Below, one piece after another: positions 11,665 through 20,511 of a DNA stretch of 64,000 bases. The stretch's first letter is position 1. The number at the start of each line of letters is the position of its first letter. The stretch spans positions 22,040,435-22,104,434 of the forward strand of contig NC_088649.1 of assembly GCF_964019385.1 (NCBI RefSeq). Reading direction: 5' to 3'. The notes beneath the pieces are model-generated. The model did no database searches, was not told the origin of the DNA, and saw only the letters and a program-made list of their open reading frames with translations. Both the position numbers and the translations under genes were made by a program. The DNA comes from Sycon ciliatum (lineage: Eukaryota > Porifera > Calcarea > Leucosolenida > Sycettidae).

Positions 11665-12208
11665 TTTCTCGCCGGCCGAGCGCAGCGAGATGGGCGAGAA
11701 ATGATTTCTCGCGAAATATTTTCAGTTGCAAATATGGCATCTGGTGTGTTCTTTGTTGTCGCTTCTTTTCCTGACTTCTTCAGTCAGTTTTGAGTCTCAC
11801 CAGTGTCCCTGCCCTCCCACCCTTTATCTCTGTGCATATTATCAGTGCTTTTTATCACTGTTTGCCGTGATGTGCTTGCCATGCCTACATGATACCTAAT
11901 CGCCATTGGGGATATACACCCGGTTTTTTCCCTCACAAATGCGTCCGTCGGCGCGAAGGTGTTTTCCGGCTGGCTCGGTCCAGGAAAATTAATCTGACGG
12001 TCCCAAGTGGTTCTGCATCATGGCCTATTTCTGCTATCCACTGGCACGACTATTCTATCTGAGACACTCTGTTCTCAGTCCTTGCTTGCTTCCATACCTC
12101 ACTCGTTATCCGGTTCACATCTGGCTGCGGCCAACTACCCTTCACTTTGTGTGTTGTCGCTATTGCTGTCTATATCTCTGTGTATGCCAGTATATGTGGA
12201 GCGAGAAG
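11665..12208. mobile_element. B1-specific insertion of about 544 bp with short inverted ends
   Basis: The B2 and B3 flanks read AATACGTAACTGTACTCACAG without interruption (24385 and 45148), whereas in B1 about 544 bp separate AATACG from TAACTGTACTC. The insert begins TTTCTCGCC and ends GGAGCGAGAAG, short imperfect inverted repeats flanked by TA. Near the left end is a hairpin with 10-bp arms (ATTTCTCGCC and GGCGAGAAAT). It has no coding capacity. A non-autonomous DNA element is likely. Confidence 0.6.
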
Positions 12209-12611
12209 TAACTGTACTCACAGCACGCTGATACTGACTTGTGCACACACATGCACACGCAGTAAACACATAAAGCGTGGACGCCAAAATTAACATTGGC
12301 AGGAAACATGAAGATAAAGGGCACATATTTTAGCATTAAAATCATCTCTTCAAATGTCACCACAAATTAGCCATTCCTAAAAAATTAAAATGTAACGTGC
12401 TGAAGAACGTTTTCAAGCGCAACACGATAAACGTACAAGAATGCATATATTCAGTTCAAACATGTAAGCTGAATTTATGAACAGCCAGATCTTTTTAATC
12501 GAATATGGCGGCTGTACAAAATATTTGAACAGACCGCCGCCTTCCTTATACTTCAACTCCCTCGTCGTTCTTTCCCAGGTGAGTCAGAGCAAAATCACCT
12601 TCATACTGCTC

Positions 12612-12646
12612 CATAGAAAGGCCAATGCTTGCTTAATTCAAGCATT
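12612..12646 (+). promoter_or_regulatory. B1 core promoter: weak TATA and dyad
   Basis: At the family TATA position B1 has CATAGAAAG (12612-12620) instead of TATAAAG. It is followed by a perfect dyad, AATGCTTG (12624-12631) and CAAGCATT (12639-12646), separated by 7 bp. The dyad lies where transcription should start and about 55 bp before the ATG. Confidence 0.5.
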
Positions 12647-12689
12647 TCTAATCCAGGAACGATCTTTTAGTGTCCTTTCACCTACGCCA

Positions 12690-12704
12690 ATGACAAGAGG
12701 ATGA
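12690..12704 (+). promoter_or_regulatory. 4-codon upstream ORF overlapping the B1 start
   Basis: ATG ACA AGA GGA TGA: the stop TGA (12702-12704) overlaps the main ATG (12701-12703) as ATGA. The same arrangement precedes B2 and E. It may lower or gate translation of the main frame by termination and reinitiation. Confidence 0.45.
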
Positions 12705-13801
12705 TCAGGTTTGCCACAGTATACAATTTTAGACTGCTTATGTCTAGTATAGCTGTACGTGAACAATCCAGCAGCAACAACAGCAGCAGCGGTAGAACCA
12801 GATTGGTTTCACCAGTGCTTCAACAATCGGACGAGTTGACCAAGCGTGTTTGTCGTATTCCCAATGGGTCACCAGCACGCACTCTTGCGAACAAAACTTG
12901 CTCGATCATTAATGTGGGAGAAGACATGCTGGTGCTTCTTCGTGTAGTATTGCGGAACGAACTGTCAAACTGTCAGAAGATATTTGAATCGAGGAGGAGA
13001 TGGAAGGAGAACCCCTGGTGTACTGTAGTTGCGTATAGGATCTTCCGCTTGAACTATTTAGAAAATAAATATCTTAGCCCCGTGGCGCGGCAGAATGCTC
13101 GTCTTGTGCTGACATCAAGTCAAAGTCTAAATGCTTCTGTCTACCATTCGCGCAACATAATAGAAAAGTGTAGCCTAAAGAAAGTGTTCCCTCAGGTTTA
13201 CTGTGGAAACTCCAGCGGTCCATTTGCCTGTAGGCTGCTAGTATTGTCCAAGACTCTCTTGTTCCTGCTTACTCATCTGCCACACCCAAATCAGACATCC
13301 GTCGAAATTGGACAGACCAATTTGGGTTGTTGGGAACCAGTGCTGGAAGGAGCACGTCAACTCCTACCAACGCAGGGCCAATGGGATAACAATAACAAGT
13401 GTGTTTATACACTGAAGGACATCGTCGCAAGACTGTTCTCAGTGCTCATCCCAAAAGTTATCCAACAGATCAGGAAAGTATATTTTGGCAGGAGAAGTAC
13501 AGTGAGCAGCTCCTATCTTGTTCTTTTCTCTCATCTTCATTCGAAAATAATGATCTTGATGACTAAACCAGTTGTTGTCCAAAGGTATGTCCACCAGACT
13601 TTCGACAATTTCAAGTCATTCGTGCGTCACAGAAACCAGCTGACGGCGTCGAGTAAGGTACTAATTTCATGCCACGGGATTCGCGGAAGAAAAGCAGAGC
13701 TACGTGAGGCAGTGCTGAGGCTGCTTCCACTGCCATTAGCACTGAACCTCACTACGCGGAACGGGTTCTTCCCTCGCTCATCTGTCCCTTTGTGTCAATA
13801 A
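12701..13801 (+). CDS. B1: ten-cysteine secreted family protein, 366 aa
   Basis: This is a single open frame without introns. The N-terminus (MIRFATVYNFRLLMSSIAV) is a short leader followed by a Ser/Asn-rich stretch (about residues 22-31). All ten family cysteines are present: KRVCRI, NKTCS, SNCQK, PWCTVV, EKCSLK, VYCGN, FACRLL, GCWEP, NKCVY and ISCHG. Several N-glycosylation sequons (NKT, NQT) fit secretion. At the 3' end one base fewer than in the C and D genes (near 13790) changes the hydrophobic C-terminus, giving the ending SVPLCQ about a dozen residues early. The start is supported by alignment with C2 and E, by the dyad promoter and by the overlapping upstream ORF. The weak TATA raises doubt about expression. 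Function is unknown; I infer an extracellular protein. Confidence 0.75.
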   Translation: MIRFATVYNFRLLMSSIAVREQSSSNNSSSGRTRLVSPVLQQSDELTKRVCRIPNGSPARTLANKTCSIINVGEDMLVLLRVVLRNELSNCQKIFESRRRWKENPWCTVVAYRIFRLNYLENKYLSPVARQNARLVLTSSQSLNASVYHSRNIIEKCSLKKVFPQVYCGNSSGPFACRLLVLSKTLLFLLTHLPHPNQTSVEIGQTNLGCWEPVLEGARQLLPTQGQWDNNNKCVYTLKDIVARLFSVLIPKVIQQIRKVYFGRRSTVSSSYLVLFSHLHSKIMILMTKPVVVQRYVHQTFDNFKSFVRHRNQLTASSKVLISCHGIRGRKAELREAVLRLLPLPLALNLTTRNGFFPRSSVPLCQ

Positions 13802-14304
13802 TCACCTCACTATTGCCTTCTATGATCGACCAGGTATTGTGAGCCCGCACAGCTTTAATACATTCTCATGGCGTATTGTCCCCAGTGAAACTCAAATCAA
13901 TGGCTACATTGTTTGCGCTAACCTTACTTCTGCCAAAATGTAATGGTCGATGCGTCGCATAATGAATACACGTACATGGGCGTGTATGCAGCGCTGGTCG
14001 GATATGGAAATGCACCAGACTTTGTAAATGTTAGTCATGTACATAGACACATATTTAAGTCTACAAACAAGGCCGGTAGAGGCAGCATAAAGCAGAGTGC
14101 TCAATGTGCAGCTGCTCAGCGCAGCATAACATGCAAAGGAGGGTAAATGATGTGTTACAGCTGCACAGGCTGTCGCCTCAGTTTAATGTCTATTTTCAGT
14201 CTAAGTATTGATTTTTAACCACATGTGCTTCGTAGTTGGTATTGGACTCCTATCCGACACAGTGGGCACGGTTTAGCTAAACTGATCTACATACCATACT
14301 GTCT

Positions 14305-14410
14305 GTTCAATAGACTTGATCAGTGACGTGTCCGCTACAGACAAAGATCGGGAAAGCATGTCTCCAGTTTCTTGGTATTCTCTAACGTCCGGCGCCACTG
14401 CCAAGCAGAA
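14305..14410 (+). promoter_or_regulatory. Conserved upstream block, C1 copy
   Basis: AGACTTGATCAGTGACGTGT is followed by CCGCTACAGACAAAGA, CTCCAGTTTCTTGGTA and CTCTAACGTCCGGCGCCACT. The E-box position reads GACGTG. It lies about 1.4 kb before the C1 ATG. Confidence 0.5.
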
Positions 14411-14705
14411 AAATGAAATACACGGCTGTCTCCGCAATTACTGTAGACGTGAATAATCCAGGTAAAAACTTCAATGAAAAATTATAAATTAGCGAGATTT
14501 TTCTATGTACTTAAATAAAAATTATGCAATCAGATATGATTATTTTTGTTAATGAAGGGAAAACACCTTTGCAAATACACACGGGCACGAACGTACCATG
14601 AACACAAACACATCGAAAAGTAAGCCCACATGCATGTACGCATAAAACACACCTTGCTCTGGACAGGCTGTATCCCCGCGCACAAACACTCTCACAAATT
14701 CAAAT

Positions 14706-14783
14706 CTATCACCTGACCTCTCATGTTTATTGGCAGTCTTCGGACGGGCCAGGAGATGTTGAATAAATAAATAAATAAATAAA
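14706..14783 (+). mobile_element. 5'-truncated LINE copy (3' end only)
   Basis: Seventy-odd bases ending in (AAAT)n match 31697-31771, the 3' end of the LINE at 28.68-31.77 kb, with no difference that I can see, including TTATTGGCAGTCTTCGGACG. The paralogous flanks at about 47797 and 31975 lack it, so it inserted after the units split. The identity suggests the LINE family was active recently. Confidence 0.8.
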
Positions 14784-15753
14784 ACATATACACTCAAACA
14801 TCTACACACATACACACGCACACGTATACTAGTATACACTGTCCCATGTACCATGCATACACCCGTTGCAAGAAAAGGACGCAAATCTGCAAATTTAGCG
14901 GATGTGCACCCACAGATTTTTCATTGTACCAACGATCGCGTAAAAGGATCTTAATGAGACAGATCAAGACTTGCGCCAGATAACTGTCTTATCCACACAA
15001 CTGGCGAAGCCACGTGAATCGACCACCAATGCACACCTGCTCTACACCACCAGGAGTGCATCGCCATAAACAGGCTAAGACCTATGCACACCCTACACGT
15101 GCGGGGGTACCCAGTACAGACAGCACGCTGCTTTGATTGAAGAAGTCACTAGAAGCACTGATACCTTGAAGTGAAATTGAAGTTAGTTTACCAATCAGCC
15201 TCGGGTACTGAATACTGGGAACCCAGAGCCAACACACGTTCCAGCAACCTCAGCCATGAAAGCTTTTATGGTAACGACACCTTGGATTGTGGAGCCGAAA
15301 CTAGTCCAACTTCCAAATGCTTTGGCACGAAGGTAGCCTTCAGGCAGGTTCCGACACACTCCCGCACACACAAACACCGCAATACACATACACTCACTCA
15401 GTAACACAGAACGTTTTACAAATATGACCCCAGAACTAACAATGACCGGATGCATTATAAATACGGGACCCATATTTTAACATTTGTGTCATCTCTAAGG
15501 ATATCTCCACACATCAACCAGTCCTACACAATCACAAATTGCGTGCTAAAGGACGTATCTTAGCGCCAAGAGGTAAACCCTGCACGGGAAAATCTACTAG
15601 TACTTGCAAAGAGAAACGTGATGAATTGTGACACAGTCAAGTCTTTCCTTTGAAACATGGGCACTGGACAAAAGCTCAGGACACACTGCCGCCTTGCTTG
15701 TACTGCAACTCAATCGCTGTGCTTACCCCGCTGAGTTGGAGAAGAGTCGCAGG

Positions 15754-15788
15754 TATATAAAGGACAATGCTTGCCTAGCTGAAGCATT
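15754..15788 (+). promoter_or_regulatory. C1 core promoter: TATA box and dyad
   Basis: TATATAAAG (15754-15762) lies 91 bp before the ATG. A dyad, AATGCTT (15766-15772) and AAGCATT (15782-15788), follows, covering the expected start of transcription. Confidence 0.6.
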
Positions 15789-15844
15789 TCCACGCTGGAA
15801 AAGCTTTTTCTTGTTATCTTATCCCGTCCACCACTGACCAGACG

Positions 15845-16822
15845 ATGATGAGGTTTGCCACAGTATACCATATACTGCTTATGTCTGGCATAGCTGCATT
15901 TGTGCAATCCAGCAGCAACATCAGCCGCAGTAGAACCCCATTCGTTTCACTTGCGGTTCAACAATCGGATGTGTTGACCAAGCGTCTGTGTAGTGTTCCC
16001 AGTGGGTCATCAGTGCGGGCTCTTGCAAACAAAACTTGCTCCATCAAGGACGTGAAGGAAGACATTCTTTTTCTCCTTCGCATGGTAGTGCGTAGAGAGC
16101 TGGCCGACTGTCCGAACATTGTTGATACGAGAAGGAATTGGAAGGATAACCTCCGGTGTGCTCTTGTTACGCTTGGCACCATAAAGTTGAGACGTTTAGA
16201 GAATACGTTACTCCGTCCAGGAGCGCGTCATAACGCTCGTCTTATGTTGGAGTCAAGTCGAAGTCTTAATGACACTGTACACCATTCCCGCAACATTATA
16301 GAACGGTGCAACATGAAGCAAGTGTCCTCCAAGCTTTACTGCGGAGACTCCAGGGACCCTTTAGCCTGTAGGTTACTACTGTGGTCCAAGACTCTCTTGT
16401 TCTTCTTTACCCATCCGCCACACCCAAATCAGACAGCGGTCGAAATCGGACAGACCAATTTGGGTTGTTGGGAACCAGTGCTGGAAGGAGCACGTCAACT
16501 CCTGGCACAGCCGGGCAAATGGAATATCGATGACGAGTGTGTTGATACGCTGAAGGACATTGGATCAAGGATGGTTTCACTACTCACTCCATATGTTACC
16601 CAACAGATAAAGAAACTATTCTTTGGCGGGAGGAACAAACTCCGGAGTTCATATCTTGATATATTTTCTTATCTTAACTCGACAATACCGATATTGTTGA
16701 CACAACCAGTTGTTATGGAACGTTACGTCTACTGGCCGTTCAGGAACTTCAAGTCATTCATTCGTCAACGAAATCAGCTGACGAAGTCCAACAAAGTCCT
16801 AACTTCATGCGGCGGGATTTGA
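15845..16822 (+). CDS. C1: family protein cut short, 325 aa
   Basis: The frame is open from the family start (MMRFATVYHILLM; C2 has MIRF) through the signal peptide and all ten cysteines. It ends at a TGA (16820-16822) where C2 has CGA (Arg), directly after SCGGI. The homologous frame continues, but the normal terminal TGA is also changed to TGT, so without the early stop it would run on to 17098. I count about 11 amino-acid differences from C2 over the shared 325 residues, so the two copies separated recently. The lost part is the C-terminal 50 or so residues with the hydrophobic end. It may be a recent pseudogene or a shortened protein; the sequence alone does not decide. Confidence 0.65.
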   Translation: MMRFATVYHILLMSGIAAFVQSSSNISRSRTPFVSLAVQQSDVLTKRLCSVPSGSSVRALANKTCSIKDVKEDILFLLRMVVRRELADCPNIVDTRRNWKDNLRCALVTLGTIKLRRLENTLLRPGARHNARLMLESSRSLNDTVHHSRNIIERCNMKQVSSKLYCGDSRDPLACRLLLWSKTLLFFFTHPPHPNQTAVEIGQTNLGCWEPVLEGARQLLAQPGKWNIDDECVDTLKDIGSRMVSLLTPYVTQQIKKLFFGGRNKLRSSYLDIFSYLNSTIPILLTQPVVMERYVYWPFRNFKSFIRQRNQLTKSNKVLTSCGGI

Positions 16823-17559
16823 GGTTCGAAATCGGAGCTGCGTGAGACAGTGCTGCGGCTACTACCATTGCCATTCGTACTGGACCTCACCACGCGGAGA
16901 GGGATTTTCCCTCGTCTCTCAGTCCCCTTGGTGTCAATAATTATCTCCCTATTGCCTTCTATGATCGACTACGTGTTGTGTGCCCGAGCAATAAGAGACA
17001 ATTGCACGCCGTTCCTTGTCAGAGCACGGGAACACATACGTCATAAAATCATACGATTGGATACAAGGTCATATTCAAGTACTTATAGCCGCAATTAACG
17101 TCAAGGATGATCGTGCTTACACATGTAGGTCCAAGACACGTCCGAAGTATATGTAAATTAGAATCGCTTGGCCATCAATCCTTCACGTTTAACTCCGCGT
17201 AAAAGCTGCACTAACTCCGTTTCAAAATAGCTATTATATTTGTGAATACTGATTGAAACACTCGCACGCTTTTCAGATTGCTTTTCCAATAGCTAACCGT
17301 CGTTGTATGCATTGAATGGGACTCACTTCCGCTCAGATCATCACTGCTGATTGTTTCTCGTGCGGATAGCATGTATGTTACCACACAATGACTATTTTCT
17401 AGGGGAATCGCATCTCTATGATATTTTACTGAATTGTGTTGATTTGCGTCGTTACATGCGAATACTGATTACGAAACACACTGAAATTATTTAAAAATAT
17501 GTTTGTATGAAACCGCTCACATTTTAGTAACTTGTAGGCTCGCTCGCCTCTTTAGCTAG

Positions 17560-17750
17560 CTTATCTCGCCACTCTCCACCATGGTAAACACAATGATAAA
17601 TTTCACCCCGCTGACGCGTTCGTTTCTTCCGAATATTATCTTCTTTCCTTCTTTCTTTCTTTTTCTTCTTTTGCCATGGCTGGCTAACGCCCCTCCTTTG
17701 CATTGGCTTCTGCCATTGGACGGTGAAATTAAATTAAAATTAAAATGTAT
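17560..17750 (+). repeat. LINE-tail-like repeat, C1-D1 copy
   Basis: This has the same pattern as 11205-11400: GCTAGCTTATCTCGCCACT at the left, then TTTCTTCCGAATATTATCTT, CATGGCTGGCTAACGCCCCT and an A-rich tail (AAATTAAATTAAAATTAAAA). Its partner in the second block is 50575-50775. It was present before the 33-kb duplication. Confidence 0.5.
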
Positions 17751-18204
17751 TAATACACTTACGTGTATGCGGCGCCGATCGGATATGCAAATGCACTAGA
17801 CTTTATAAATGGCGATCATGAACATGTACATATATTTTATACTTACAAACCAGGCCGGTAGAGGGAGCTCGAAGCAGAGTGCTCAATGAGGAGCTGTTCA
17901 GTGCAGCCTAACGTACAACGTAAGCGAAAGCCTGTTTTACAGCTGCACAGGTTTTAAGCTCCGTTGAATGTCTATTTTAAGTCTACGAGTACTTCAACCA
18001 CCTACCAGGAGACAATAATTGTATAACAGCAGTGAATAAAACCTATTATACTTGTACATGGGTATGAGCGCACAATTAGTTGTATTCATTTCGAGTTTAA
18101 GTCTAAGAAGTCATTTTTCACCAAATGTGCTTCTCAGTGCGTGCTGGACTAGTATCTGACTCAGGATGCTCGTTCCGGCTTGATCAATCATCATACTAAA
18201 CAGG

Positions 18205-18310
18205 TCTCTTCAGTATACTTGACCAGTCCCGTGTCCAATACAGACAAAGCAAAGGAAGGCATATCTCCAGTTTCCTGGTTTTCTCTAACGTCCGGCACCA
18301 CTACTAAGCA
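18205..18310 (+). promoter_or_regulatory. Conserved upstream block, D1 copy
   Basis: ATACTTGACCAGTCCCGTGT is followed by CCAATACAGACAAAGC, CTCCAGTTTCCTGGTT and CTCTAACGTCCGGCACCACT. The E-box position reads CCCGTG. It lies about 1.1 kb before the D1 ATG. Confidence 0.5.
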
Positions 18311-18867
18311 GAAAAAGGAAAGTCTTGGCTGTCTCCTCAATTGCCGTCGAGGTGCATAATGTAGCTTACAACATGAATAAATAATTGTTATACTAGCGAC
18401 AGTGTTCTTTGTACTGACATAATAATTATTCAATCAAGTCTGCCGACAGCAACTGTTTCGCTCCGTTAGAGCTCATCAGCACAGCTCAGAGAACCGAAGC
18501 GCAGCTCTTCGCAATGAAATACGTTTCCGGGGAAACAAAGCATTTTTGTAAAGAGCTGCGCTCCCCGCCAAGAGTGCTCGAAATGTTCCAAAAGCAGTGC
18601 GCGTTGCACAATTATTCAATCAGATATAATTTGCTAATGTGTTCCGAGTGAAGGAAAACAAGTTAACCGACCTTTGCAAAATACACACAAGCACGAACGT
18701 ACAATGAACACAAGCACATCGAAACACATGCACACATGCACGTACGCATAAAATACACCTTGCCCGTGACAGACTGGATCCCTCCCCCCCCGCACACACC
18801 CACTCCTAAACACAAACATAGACACTCAAACACCCACACAGTTACACACGCACACGTATAATAAACA

Positions 18868-18869
<2 letters not shown>

Positions 18870-18900
<31 letters not shown>
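18870..18900. repeat. CA microsatellite, about 31 bp
   Basis: A pure CA run. Its duplication partner at 51876-51937 is about twice as long, so the repeat length changed after duplication. Reading frames across it give artificial Cys/Val-rich peptides and are not genes. Confidence 0.9.
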
Positions 18901-18901
<1 letters not shown>

Positions 18902-19275
18902 GACAGATGCATCCACATACACACACAAAATCAGTCAGACAGAAAACAGATATAAATTAGACGCCAGAACAAACAATGACCGGGTGCATTATAAAGATGG
19001 AACCCATATTTTAACATTAGTATTATTTTTGCGAACATTTCCACACATCATTCAGTCCTACACAATCACAAAATAGATGCTGAAGAACGTAATCACGCGC
19101 AACGAGATAAATCCTGCCCCGATAAATCTATTATTACTAGTACTTGGAAAGAGAAAAGTGCTGAATTGGGGCATGGACAAGTCTTTTCACTCAAAGATGG
19201 GCACAGAAATCCGCCTTGCTTGTACTTCAACTCCATCGTCGTTCTTACCCCGCTGAGTTTGAGAAAGGCCACAGA

Positions 19276-19310
19276 TATATAAAGAACAATGCTTGCCTGA
19301 CTCAAGCATT
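19276..19310 (+). promoter_or_regulatory. D1 core promoter: TATA box and perfect dyad
   Basis: TATATAAAG (19276-19284) is followed by AATGCTTG (19288-19295) and CAAGCATT (19303-19310), a perfect 8-bp dyad. The spacer creates TGACTCA, an AP-1-type site, found only in the D copies. The ATG is about 55 bp downstream. Confidence 0.6.
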
Positions 19311-19365
19311 TCCACGCCAGAAATCCTTTTTTTGTTGTCTTATTACGTTAACCTATGACAAGCCG

Positions 19366-20511
19366 ATGTTCGAGTTTGCCACAGTATATCTTTTACTGCT
19401 TATGTCTGGCATAGCTGTGTGTTTGCAAACCAGCAGCAACATCAGCCGCAGTAGAACAACATTAGTTTCCTCTGCGATTCCACAATCGGATGTGTTGACC
19501 AGGCGTCTATGTAGTGTTCCAAATGGGTAATCAGTGCGCGCACTTGCAAACCAAACCTGCTCCATCAAGGACGTTGAGGAAGACATTCTTCTACTCCTTC
19601 GCATGGTAGTGCGCAGGGAGCTGGCCGACTGTCCAAAAATTGTTGAACAGAGAAGGAATTGGAAGGAGAACCTCTGGTGTGGTGTAATTTTTTCTGGCGT
19701 CATACGATTGAGATTTTTGGAGAACAAATTTATCAGCCCAGTGGCCCGTCAGAAAGCTCGTCTTCTGCTGGCATCAAGTCAAAGTCTAAATGTCACTGTC
19801 CACCATTCGCGCAACATCATAGAAAAGTGAAACCTGAAGCAAGTGTCCTCTCACCTCTACTGTGGAAACTCAAGCGGTCCATTTGCCTGTAGGTTGCTAG
19901 TGTTGTCCAAGACTCTCTTGTTCTTCTTTACCCATCTACCACAGCCAAATCAAACTTCGGTAGAATATGGACAGACCAGTTTGGGTTGTTGGGAACCAGT
20001 ACTGCGAGGAGCACGTCGACTCCTTACTTGTAGTACAAAGCCACGTAAATGGGATATCGACGACAGGTGTGTTGATACTCTGAAGGATATTGGCTCAAAG
20101 CTGTTTTCAGACCTCATCCCAAAAATTATCCAACAGATCAGGAAAGAAATTTTCGGCATAAGGAAAAGACTCAGCAGCTCAGATCTTCATATTTTTCTCA
20201 ATCTTAAATTAACAATATCAATCCTGTTGACACAGTCATCGGTCATGCAACGGTATGTCTATTGGACGTTCAGAAACTTCAAGTCATTCGTTCGCCACCG
20301 AAACCAGATGACGACGTCAAACAAAGTCCTAACTTCATGCAGCGGGATTCGCGGTTCGAAATCTGAGCTTCGTGAGACAGTGCTGAGGCACCTACCATTG
20401 CCATTAGCACTGGACCTCATCATGCGGGACTGGATCTTCCCTCGTTCCTTTGTCCCCTTAGTGTCAATAATCATCTCCCTATTGCCTTCTATGATCGACC
20501 ACGTCTTGTGA
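19366..20511 (+). pseudogene. D1: family member with two in-frame stops
   Basis: The ATG at 19366 (MFEFATVYLLLLMSGIAVC) opens a good signal peptide. One reading frame is kept for the whole length to the stop at 20509-20511, with no frameshift. It contains TAA at 19528-19530 (after SVPNG) and TGA at 19828-19830, the latter replacing the conserved Cys of IIEKC. Both stops are also present at the same positions in D2, so they predate the duplication. About five extra residues (near TCSTK) precede the GKWDIDD-type segment. Ordinarily this is a pseudogene. The unusual point is that nothing else has broken in either copy. Confidence 0.75.

Larger units (their letters stand above)
9447..12689. other. 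A2 to B1 intergenic DNA
   Basis: In order this holds the A-type 3' flank (9447-9905), a block shared with 22480-24870 and 43240-45640, and a leader-like small frame at 10467-10646 (MLSIATLFVLSLLLP start). Next come the conserved upstream block with an E-box (10811-10920), a LINE-tail repeat (11205-11400), CA-rich DNA (11400-11610), a B1-specific insertion (11665-12208) and the B1 promoter. From about 9750 the B1 and B2 flanks can be followed side by side. Confidence 0.6.
13802..15753. other. B1 to C1 intergenic DNA
   Basis: Just after B1 (about 13845) the DNA jumps to a block beginning CATGGCGTATTGTCCCCAG, which in the B2 unit lies 2 kb further on (28052). The region then carries a block shared with 17800-18000, 28140-28390, 39120-39350 and 46800-47140, the conserved upstream block (14305-14410), a LINE tail (14706-14783), CA-rich DNA (14800-14850) and the proximal C1 flank, which matches 48190-48773. 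No gene is recognised. Open frames such as 15171-15404 are shared with 48191-48424 only because of the recent duplication. Confidence 0.55.
16823..19275. other. C1 to D1 intergenic DNA
   Basis: The C-type 3' flank (16980-17500) matches 50003-50530 and, more loosely, the flanks after D, B2 and E, with shared phrases such as ACGTCATAA and ATACAAGGTCATATTCAAGT. Next come a LINE-tail repeat (17560-17750), the conserved upstream block (18205-18310), a segment near 18480-18600 found again only at 51475-51620, a C run near 18783, a CA microsatellite (18870-18900) and the proximal D1 flank. No gene is recognised. Confidence 0.55.

Noticed and set aside
15171-15404. 77-codon frame upstream of C1, kept at 48191-48424
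   Set aside because: The similarity is explained by the recent block duplication. The C-terminal part is CA-repeat derived, and there is no start context or domain.
18663-18926. Cys/Val-rich minus-strand frame
   Set aside because: It is the translation of a CA/GT microsatellite (18870-18900) and its surroundings. The same happens at 11286-11740, 44866-45141 and 51640-51951.
19528-19830. Introns that would remove the two stops of D1 and D2
   Set aside because: No plausible GT-AG pair flanks the stops without removing conserved residues, and all open family members are intronless.
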